The translations under genes were made by a program, and so were the position numbers. From the NCBI GenBank assembly GCA_009920765.1, contig RFZJ01000024.1:1-46460 (forward strand): a stretch of 46,460 nt of DNA, written 5' to 3'. Below the pieces are notes generated by a model, which was not told where the DNA came from, did no database searches, and worked only from the letters and a program-made list of their open reading frames with translations. Positions 26,272 through 33,552 of this stretch are shown piece by piece (positions within the stretch are counted from its first letter, which is position 1; each line of letters begins with the position of its first letter). Source of the DNA: Planctomycetota bacterium (GTDB lineage: Bacteria > Planctomycetota > Planctomycetia > Gemmatales > Gemmataceae).

Positions 26272-26321
26272 TTATCATAATTGTTTTCTTGGTATTCAAT
26301 CTATGTTTGGTTATCATAATT
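26272..26321. repeat. Direct repeat TTATCATAATT
   Basis: TTATCATAATT occurs at 26272-26282 and 26311-26321, with starts 39 nt apart, in the divergent region between the L,D-transpeptidase and the Gfo/Idh/MocA gene. The spacing is close to four helical turns, which fits two binding sites for one regulator. It could also be chance in an AT-rich region. Confidence 0.35.
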
Positions 26322-26355
26322 ACTTAATCATTCTTTATTTAAAGGAAATCATTCG

Positions 26356-27828
26356 ATGAAAATTACACGCAGGGGTTTTGTTGAACAATCCATAATCGCA
26401 GCTTCCGCAGCCTTGGCCACAGGAGTCCCACAAACTTCTGAAGCGGCAGACACCAAAACTGAACGCAAAGTTGGTGCCAACGAAAAACTTCGCGTTGCAG
26501 TCATAGGCGTCAACGGTCAGGGCGGTAGCCACCTTGGCGAATGGCTTAAAAACCCGGATGTTGACCTTGTTGGCGTTTGTGATGTTGATCCTGCAGCACA
26601 TCAGAAACACATGAACAAGTTCAAATCACTCAAACATCAGCCAAAGTTCTTCCAAGATGTTCGCAAGCTTTGCGAAGATAAAAACATCGATGCTGTCTCC
26701 ATTGCAACACCAAACCACTGGCATGCCTTGATGGCTATTTGGGCCATGCAGTCGGGCAAGGATGTTTATGTCGAAAAACCATGCAGCCATAATGTGCTTG
26801 AAGGCCGGGTGATGACCCAGTGGGCTCGCAAGCTGAATCGCATGTGCCAGATGGGCGTGCAAAGCCGCAGTATGACTGGCATGAGGCAGACTCTTGAATT
26901 CATCCAGAGTGGTAAGATTGGAAAAGTTACTGAAGCCCGAGCTATCTGCTATCGTAGACGTGATAGTATTGGCATGGTGAATACCCCTGCCCCAATTCCT
27001 GAAGGTTTGGATTTTGATCTTTGGTGTGGCCCTGCTCCCAAGGTTGTTCCCATCAGGAAAAGATTGCACTACGATTGGCACTGGGTTTTTGAAACAGGTA
27101 ATGGCGACCTTGGTAATCAAAACCCCCATGAACTTGATAAGGCGAGATGGGCCTTGGGTAAGAATGAACTTCCCAAACGGGTGATCAGCCTGGGTGGCAG
27201 GCTTGGTTACATCGATAATGGAGATGTTGCTAACAGTCAGGTTAGTATTTTTCAATGGGATGATGGCGTGCAATTAATCTCGGATGTTAGGGGCTTGCCC
27301 ATCAAGACTCCTGTAACTTTTGGTTTGAAGGGTGGGCCGTTCAACGGCGCTTGCAATATCTGGTTTGGTACCGATGGCTATGCCGTTGGCCCCAACTACA
27401 CTTCCGGTGTTGCATTTGATTACAAGGGCAATCAGCTTGGCAAATGGAGTGGTGGCGATTATCAGGCCCACTTCGCAAATTTCGTCAAGGCGATCAAGAG
27501 TCGCAACTACAAGGATTTGCATCTTGATATCGAGCAGGGGCATCTTTCCAGCGCACTTGCGCACCTCGGAAATGTTTCTTATCGATTGGGCAAGGTTGTC
27601 CCTGTGGGAACCAAGCCCAGCAAGTTTGCTGAAAACAAGCATGTTGCAGAAACCTTGGCTAGCTTCGAAGCGGGTCTTAAGGAAAACAATGTAGACTTCA
27701 ACGCTACCAAGTTTTACATGGGTGAAGAACTGACGATTGATCCGAAGACTGAACTTTCCACCAACGAGGCAGCAAACAAGTTGTTCACACGGGAATACCG
27801 CAAGGGATTCGAACTGCCAAGGGTATAA
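26356..27828 (+). CDS. Tat-exported Gfo/Idh/MocA oxidoreductase
   Basis: This 490-residue protein has a Tat signal (TRRGFVEQSIIAASAALATG, residues 4-23) and an NAD(P)-binding Rossmann fold with VIGVNGQGGSHLGEW. The conserved EKPCSHNVLEG loop, containing the catalytic-type lysine of the family, and a C-terminal alpha/beta substrate domain follow. These proteins oxidise or reduce sugars and inositols with a tightly bound cofactor. Export by Tat fits a folded, cofactor-loaded protein, as in glucose-fructose oxidoreductase. AAAGGA lies before the ATG. It is transcribed alone: the upstream gene is divergent and a strong hairpin follows at 27855. Substrate is unknown. Confidence 0.9.
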   Translation: MKITRRGFVEQSIIAASAALATGVPQTSEAADTKTERKVGANEKLRVAVIGVNGQGGSHLGEWLKNPDVDLVGVCDVDPAAHQKHMNKFKSLKHQPKFFQDVRKLCEDKNIDAVSIATPNHWHALMAIWAMQSGKDVYVEKPCSHNVLEGRVMTQWARKLNRMCQMGVQSRSMTGMRQTLEFIQSGKIGKVTEARAICYRRRDSIGMVNTPAPIPEGLDFDLWCGPAPKVVPIRKRLHYDWHWVFETGNGDLGNQNPHELDKARWALGKNELPKRVISLGGRLGYIDNGDVANSQVSIFQWDDGVQLISDVRGLPIKTPVTFGLKGGPFNGACNIWFGTDGYAVGPNYTSGVAFDYKGNQLGKWSGGDYQAHFANFVKAIKSRNYKDLHLDIEQGHLSSALAHLGNVSYRLGKVVPVGTKPSKFAENKHVAETLASFEAGLKENNVDFNATKFYMGEELTIDPKTELSTNEAANKLFTREYRKGFELPRV

Positions 27829-27854
27829 ACCTTGAAGTTATTATCTTTTTGAAA

Positions 27855-27890
27855 AGGGACGTCGGATTATCTGGCGTCCCTCTTTCATTT
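27855..27890 (+). terminator. Rho-independent terminator after the Gfo/Idh/MocA gene
   Basis: AGGGACG (27855-27861) pairs with CGTCCCT (27875-27881), a 7-bp GC-rich stem with a 13-nt loop, followed by the T-rich CTTTCATTT. An A-run precedes the stem, so it may also work in the opposite direction. It is the best terminator in the window and separates the oxidoreductase from the helicase gene. Confidence 0.7.
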
Positions 27891-27981
27891 CTATGAATAC
27901 TCCGATTTAGATTTTCCTGGTTAATGAATAGAGGCGTGATAACCTGGAGCCAGTGAATAAAAATTGGCAGGCAGGTGATCC

Positions 27982-30900
27982 ATGAAAAAACTTCATCCCG
28001 GTCTTTATGCTGCGTTAATAACCAAAAGCTTGCAAAAGTTAATGGAGCCGCGCGATTTCGAAAATGTGATTGACCTCGAAAAAACAGAAGCACCTGCTTT
28101 TTTAAGTAACAAACTTCGCCAACTTATTCAAAGATCGTTGGAAAGTATTGAAGGAGATGATGCTGCCCAACAGCAGATTCATTTATTTAATAAAGTGCTT
28201 TCAGAAGTTGAAAAGTGGGATCCACAGGTAGATGATGACAAATTACTGGATGATAAATGTAAACTTTTAGAGGCGATCCTTCGAACAGGCCAAAACCAAA
28301 AACCCACTGCACCTGTTACATCTTTGGTTCAAAGTTCACTCTTTACAGGTTCGCGAAATGGTCCTCAGTTATGTAACGAACTTATTGCCGAAATGGAATC
28401 AGCAGATCGCCTGGATATTCTGGTTTCATTCATTCTTAATTCAGGTTTCAGATTACTACGCAAAGGTTTTGACCAACTTCAGGATCGGAACATACCTGTA
28501 AGAATAATCACTACCACATACTTGGGGGCATCCCAAATTGAGGCGATTGTAAACCTTGCAAAATACCCCAATGTTCAATTGAAAATATCTTATGATAAGA
28601 AGCATACTAGGCTTCATGCAAAGGCTTACTATTTCCATCGAAACAGCGGCTTTTCGACGGCTTATGTAGGATCATCCAATATGTCCGACCCTGCAATGAA
28701 GGACGGACTCGAATGGAACCTCAAGGTAACTAATCAGGACCTTCCCGATATAATTAAGAAATTTGAAGCGGAATTTGAAGGTTATTGGAATAGCCCAATC
28801 TTTAGCACTTATCGACATGGCGTTGATAAGAAAAAACTTCAGGAAGCCTTGGATCTAAGCGGCATACGGGCAAATTCATTTTCCCAATCTAAATTCATGG
28901 ATGTTAATGCGTATCCCTTTCAAAATCGTATCCTTGAAAACCTGGACGCCGAAAGGATGCTTCGCGGTTCATTTAAGAATTTGGTTATTGCTGCAACAGG
29001 AACTGGAAAAACCGTAATAGCAGCGCTCGATTACCGAAGGTTTGTAGGAAGCAATCAGGGCAGAAGGCCAAAATTATTGTTTCTTGCCCATCGGGATGAG
29101 ATTCTTTCGCAAAGCCTGGATACGTTTAGGATTGTTTTAAAGGATGCCAACTTTGCCAGTCAGTTGGGCGGTGGTAGGCCAGACCCTGCCAACATGGACC
29201 ATCTTTTTTGTACTGTCCAAACTTTTCACTCAAGAGAGTTTTGGAATACGCTCCCAAGTGATTATTTTGAGTACATCGTGGTGGATGAGGTTCATCATAG
29301 TGCGGCATCTAGCTATCAAGGTATGTTTGACTTTTTTAAGCCTCGGATTTTACTGGGTCTTACTGCTACCCCAGAGCGCATGGATGGCGAAAATATCCTC
29401 AAGTATTTCAATGACCGAGTTGCTGCTGAATTGCGCCTGCCTGAGGCTTTGGAGGAGAAACTTCTTTGCCCTTTCCAATACTTCTGTGTTGCTGACCCTG
29501 TGAATATTAGTGATGAAAAATTTTGGGATAAAGGCAAATACTCCCAATCGGAATTAGAAAAAGCTTATGTCAATAATCCTTCCTCAGCAAAGCAAAGAAC
29601 TGATGCAATTTTTCGTGCGCTTGATCTTTATTGTCTAGGTGACATTCAGTCTTACAAAGGGCTAGCATTTTGCGTATCTGTGAAACATGCAGAATTCATG
29701 GCTCAAGAATTCAATAATAACGGCTTGCCCTCGCTTGCGCTTCATGCGCAAAGCCTTGATGCAGATCGCAAAAACGCAGTCCAAGCGTTAAGACAAGGAA
29801 AGATCAATTTTATATTTACAGTTGATCTTTTCAATGAGGGCGTTGATATTCCCGAAGTCGATCTCGTTCTGTTTCTAAGACCTACTGATAGTTTGACGGT
29901 ATACCTTCAGCAGTTGGGTCGTGGCTTAAGGCACTCAGTTTCAACACGCAAGGAATGCTTGCTGGTTTTGGATTTTGTTGCGCAAATGCACAAGCGTTAT
30001 AGAATTGATCGCAAATTTGCGGCATTGCTTCCAAGCAGGCGATTCAACATAGAAAAAGAAGTCTTGGCCGGTTTTCCGCATCTTCCACCTGGCTGTATTA
30101 TCCAGATGGAAAAACAAGCCATGGCTTTGGTTCTACAAAACATCAAGGCTGCATATTCAAATCTTAAAAATTATATTCCTGAAACTCTGAAGGCATTTGA
30201 ACACGAAACAGGTTTGCAGCTTACTTTTGCAAATTATTTCAAGCACCATGACTTGATGCCTGAGAAAGTATTGGCGATGAAGCCTTGGTGTGAATGGAAA
30301 GCAGCAGCAAATATTATTCCCACAGTAACTGATGCCGATGCGGAGGCTTTAAAACTTACACTTGGACGCATCTGCCAATCTTCAGGAATCAGGCACCTGC
30401 AAAGGCTTAAAGATTTGGTTGCTTCCAATACACCAGTCCCATCAGGTGCAGATTCTTGTATGCTGCATTCTTTGGTATGGGGTCAAAGTGGTTCTAAAAT
30501 GGGAATGCAAACATTGGAGGATTCTTTTCTCCGTTTGAAAGCTAATCCCAATTTCTGTAACGATATTTCAGAAATTGCTTCTTTTAGTCAGGAAAGATCA
30601 CTTATTAAAAAAGATTGTGCTTACGAAGGATTGCCTTTGGAATTGCATGCTCATTACGGCAATGACGAAATCCAAGCAGCCTTTGGCATTGATACATTCA
30701 GCAAGAACACACAAAAGGGTGTAGGTGTGCTTCACTTCCCGCTAAAAAAATCTTATGCATTGCTTATCACTACAAATAAGACAGAAAATGAATTTTCAGC
30801 ATCCACCATGTACAAGGATTATCCCATCAATGAAAGGTTGTTCCATTGGGAATCCCAATCTAATACCTTACAAAAGCATGCTGACGGAAAAAACATGATC

Positions 30901-31098
30901 CATCATAAGGAACTGGGATATCAAATTTTTCTCTTTGTTAGAATCAACAGAAAAACAGAAACGCTCACAGTACCATTCCAGTTTCTAGGCAGAGCCAACC
31001 AGGTTAAATTTGAAGGAGAGCGCCCAATCTCTTTCGTTTGGGAGCTCGAACATGATATGCCTGCTGAATTGCTCGAAGAAAAGCGGGTGGGCGGGTAG
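27982..31098 (+). CDS. PLD-nuclease-like / DEAD-DEAH helicase with DUF3427-type C-terminus
   Basis: This 1038-residue protein is cytoplasmic, with no signal. The N-terminal ~270 residues include a phospholipase-D-type site, RLHAKAYYF (H212, K214) followed by VGSSNMS. The superfamily 2 helicase core follows, with Walker A ATGTGKT (338-344), VDEVHH (433-438), a TATPER motif and QLGRGLRHS (643-651). The C-terminal third ends in a DUF3427-like domain (about 890-1030). This order is found in a widespread but poorly characterised helicase family, suspected of acting in DNA repair or defence. One PLD HxK motif is visible, so an active nuclease would probably be a dimer. It stands between metabolic genes and has its own AGGTGAT ribosome site. 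Confidence 0.88.
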   Translation: MKKLHPGLYAALITKSLQKLMEPRDFENVIDLEKTEAPAFLSNKLRQLIQRSLESIEGDDAAQQQIHLFNKVLSEVEKWDPQVDDDKLLDDKCKLLEAILRTGQNQKPTAPVTSLVQSSLFTGSRNGPQLCNELIAEMESADRLDILVSFILNSGFRLLRKGFDQLQDRNIPVRIITTTYLGASQIEAIVNLAKYPNVQLKISYDKKHTRLHAKAYYFHRNSGFSTAYVGSSNMSDPAMKDGLEWNLKVTNQDLPDIIKKFEAEFEGYWNSPIFSTYRHGVDKKKLQEALDLSGIRANSFSQSKFMDVNAYPFQNRILENLDAERMLRGSFKNLVIAATGTGKTVIAALDYRRFVGSNQGRRPKLLFLAHRDEILSQSLDTFRIVLKDANFASQLGGGRPDPANMDHLFCTVQTFHSREFWNTLPSDYFEYIVVDEVHHSAASSYQGMFDFFKPRILLGLTATPERMDGENILKYFNDRVAAELRLPEALEEKLLCPFQYFCVADPVNISDEKFWDKGKYSQSELEKAYVNNPSSAKQRTDAIFRALDLYCLGDIQSYKGLAFCVSVKHAEFMAQEFNNNGLPSLALHAQSLDADRKNAVQALRQGKINFIFTVDLFNEGVDIPEVDLVLFLRPTDSLTVYLQQLGRGLRHSVSTRKECLLVLDFVAQMHKRYRIDRKFAALLPSRRFNIEKEVLAGFPHLPPGCIIQMEKQAMALVLQNIKAAYSNLKNYIPETLKAFEHETGLQLTFANYFKHHDLMPEKVLAMKPWCEWKAAANIIPTVTDADAEALKLTLGRICQSSGIRHLQRLKDLVASNTPVPSGADSCMLHSLVWGQSGSKMGMQTLEDSFLRLKANPNFCNDISEIASFSQERSLIKKDCAYEGLPLELHAHYGNDEIQAAFGIDTFSKNTQKGVGVLHFPLKKSYALLITTNKTENEFSASTMYKDYPINERLFHWESQSNTLQKHADGKNMIHHKELGYQIFLFVRINRKTETLTVPFQFLGRANQVKFEGERPISFVWELEHDMPAELLEEKRVGG

Positions 31099-31207
31099 TC
31101 AAAGCTGTTCATTGATTGCATCTGGATGAAAATGCCATTGCTAGTTACAATCCAACCAGTGAAAAATAAACTTCCTATATCCAAAGTAATCATAATAAGG
31201 CGCCTTC

Positions 31208-32005
31208 ATGCAAAAGCAATTGGATCAGAGTTGGAAGGGTTGGGTTAAGGAGAATCTTGGGCTGGGTATTCCCAAGCTTGAAGTTGCAAAAATCCTGATG
31301 CAACATCGATTTGATACCGAAGCCATAAAAGCTGAGTTGGAGTTGCCTGATTTATTCAGATCATGCCCGGTAAAAATCGACCCTGCGAAAATCGAATCTC
31401 TTCCGGGCGTAAGCCGACTTCATCCAACTTTCAATATTTTTGAAATCAAGAATTTTGTGGACCCCCAACAATGCAGCATTGCATGCGATATGATTCGCTT
31501 CTCTGCAAACCCTTCCACTGTTGGTTCGGATAAGGAAACCGCTTACGATGCCAGTCGAACCAGCATGACTGCCTACTTTCAAAACCCCGGCTATGATTTT
31601 TCCCCCATCCTTGCAATCGAAGATAAAGTTCAACTGTTGACAGGGATTGAATTACTTTATTCCGAACCTATTCAAGGTCAGTGGTATAAACCAGGGCAGG
31701 AATTCAAACAGCACTTTGATGCCTTCACTTCGGATAAAGAAACAGTGCAGTATTATGGCAACCGACCCTGGACTGCTATGATTTATCTTAATGATGTTGA
31801 GGAGGGAGGTGCAACGGGTTTTCCTGTAATTGGAAAAGCAATGACTCCGGAAACAGGGAAATTAATCCTGTGGCAAAATACGAATAACGGGGTCATCATC
31901 CCGGAATCTTCGCATGCGGGCGAACCAGTGGTCAAAGGCGAAAAGTTTATTTTGACGAAGTGGTTTAGGGAAAAAGAATGGCCTTACTCCCTGCCTAGAA
32001 AATAA
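31208..32005 (+). CDS. 2-oxoglutarate/Fe(II) oxygenase, prolyl-4-hydroxylase-like
   Basis: The 265-residue protein has a non-enzymatic N-terminal ~70 residues and then a P4H-type double-stranded beta-helix. The iron ligands are H169 and D171 in KQHFDAF and H236 in SSHAGEP. The 2-oxoglutarate lysine is K246 in GEKFILTKWFR. MIYLNDVEEGGATGFP (191-206) is the typical strand-turn of this family. It has no signal peptide, so it would hydroxylate a cytoplasmic target such as a protein side chain. The N-terminal segment could bind the target. It starts 109 nt after the helicase gene, so they might be cotranscribed, but nothing else connects them. Confidence 0.85.
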   Translation: MQKQLDQSWKGWVKENLGLGIPKLEVAKILMQHRFDTEAIKAELELPDLFRSCPVKIDPAKIESLPGVSRLHPTFNIFEIKNFVDPQQCSIACDMIRFSANPSTVGSDKETAYDASRTSMTAYFQNPGYDFSPILAIEDKVQLLTGIELLYSEPIQGQWYKPGQEFKQHFDAFTSDKETVQYYGNRPWTAMIYLNDVEEGGATGFPVIGKAMTPETGKLILWQNTNNGVIIPESSHAGEPVVKGEKFILTKWFREKEWPYSLPRK

Positions 32006-32029
32006 ACTTCATCCTAAATTGCTGCAATC

Positions 32030-32059
32030 TTGTGAATTAACTGTGAAATATGGTATATT
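32030..32059 (+). promoter_or_regulatory. Candidate sigma-70-type promoter for the DUF1501 gene
   Basis: TTGTGA (32030-32035) and TATATT (32054-32059) are separated by 18 nt and lie 47 nt before the ATG at 32107. GG immediately before TATATT resembles two other upstream sites (at 11807 and 18551). Planctomycete promoter rules are not well known, so this is tentative. Confidence 0.4.
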
Positions 32060-32106
32060 TTTAAGACCTTGCCAAAGATTTATGCAGTCACATAAAAGGT
32101 TGAACC

Positions 32107-33486
32107 ATGTTGGATTTAGTAAACTCATTGGGTGGTAATAAAAAAGTCAACAGGCGTACCATGCTTAGTGTTGGTTCTATCTGCCTGGGTGGATTATCAC
32201 TTCCTCAACTTTTTCAACTTCAGGCCCAAGCTGGTCAAACCGAAAAGAAGAATCGTGCAGTGATTGTGTTATGGGTTCATGGAGGGCCAAGCCATCTTGA
32301 AACCTATGACATGAAACCTGATGCATCATCTGAAATTCGAGGAAACTTTTCGCCCATTCATACTAATGTTCCGGGTATTGATGTCTGCGAACTTTTGCCC
32401 AAGCATGCTAAAATAGCGGATAAGTATACATTGTTAAGAAGCCTTGCGCATGATGAGGCGGATCATGGCTTTGGCACTCGTAGGCTTTGTACAGGTTACA
32501 AAAATGACATGCCCGGTTCAGCCAACGGCTATTCTTACTTTCCCGCAATGGAAACCTCGATCTATCGTTCTCTTGGAATGCTTAAGGATGGCCTGCCTGT
32601 ATCAGTGAATGTTGGCCCATTCAAGGCTTCTACCCCCTGGCGCGGTCCGGGGTTCTTTGGAGCCAAGTTTGATGTACCACAATATTATGTTCATCCTTCC
32701 AACGGATTAACGCAGGGTGCGGATGGCATGCGCTTGAAGGTCGATCACACCCGTTTTGATGATCGCAAACACTTATTAAGCGGGTTTGATCAATTCCGTG
32801 CAAACCTTGATAATTCAGGTTCCTTTGATGCTCTTGATCAATATCAAAAACAGGCATTTGATGTGTTAACCAGCAGCAGGGTTGCAACTGCTTTTGATGT
32901 TTCAAAAGAACCAAGCAAACTTCGCGAACGCTATAACTCATGTGGTTTTGGCCAGGATTTATTACTTGCACGAAGGTTGGTCGAGTCTGGGGTTAATTTT
33001 GTTAATGTGTATATCAGTGGCCAGCCTTATGGTTCTGATGCCAAGGGTTATAACTGGGATGATCATGCCGTTAATTGGGATATGAACAAAGCAATGAAAG
33101 CGCGTCTACCCTGGTACGATCATATTGTAACTACGCTTATAGAAGACCTTCATGAGCGCGGCCTTGATGAAAAAGTGATGCTTGTTGTAACGGGCGAGTT
33201 TGGTAGAACTCCTAGATTGGAGCATAATGCGAATGGTAATATCGGCCGTGATCACTGGCCTAGTGCAATGTCGGTGTTGATTTCGGGAGGGGGTAAAAAA
33301 CGGGGTGATATTGTAGGTGCCACCAATTCAAAAGGCGAAAACCCTAAGACCAGACGATACGATCCGCATGATTTTCTCGCCACCATTTATGATTATCTGG
33401 GGATTGATCCACAGACCAATTATCTGGATAATTCCGGGCGCCCCCATCCATTGGCCCGTGGACAGGTAATTGAAGAAATTATTTGA
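32107..33486 (+). CDS. DUF1501 protein, divergent form, Tat-exported
   Basis: This 459-residue DUF1501 protein has a Tat-like NRRTMLSVGSICLGGL segment (15-30). It differs from the other three here. The first motif reads HGGPSHLETYD (58-68), with Glu where the others have Asp, and the second block reads GEFGRTPRLEHNANGNIGRDHW followed by AMSVLISGGGKKRGDIV in place of GFTMWLAGGGI. It also lacks the terminal LTDVHG segment of its paralogues. It is therefore a separate DUF1501 subgroup. It is followed by a DUF1592-type cytochrome and a DUF1552 protein rather than a DUF1549/DUF1553 gene. Confidence 0.88.
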   Translation: MLDLVNSLGGNKKVNRRTMLSVGSICLGGLSLPQLFQLQAQAGQTEKKNRAVIVLWVHGGPSHLETYDMKPDASSEIRGNFSPIHTNVPGIDVCELLPKHAKIADKYTLLRSLAHDEADHGFGTRRLCTGYKNDMPGSANGYSYFPAMETSIYRSLGMLKDGLPVSVNVGPFKASTPWRGPGFFGAKFDVPQYYVHPSNGLTQGADGMRLKVDHTRFDDRKHLLSGFDQFRANLDNSGSFDALDQYQKQAFDVLTSSRVATAFDVSKEPSKLRERYNSCGFGQDLLLARRLVESGVNFVNVYISGQPYGSDAKGYNWDDHAVNWDMNKAMKARLPWYDHIVTTLIEDLHERGLDEKVMLVVTGEFGRTPRLEHNANGNIGRDHWPSAMSVLISGGGKKRGDIVGATNSKGENPKTRRYDPHDFLATIYDYLGIDPQTNYLDNSGRPHPLARGQVIEEII

Positions 33487-33552
33487 TTCAACCATAACTA
33501 TGCGAACACTACTTCAAATTACATGATAATTTGATATTTTAAGGAATTTTAG

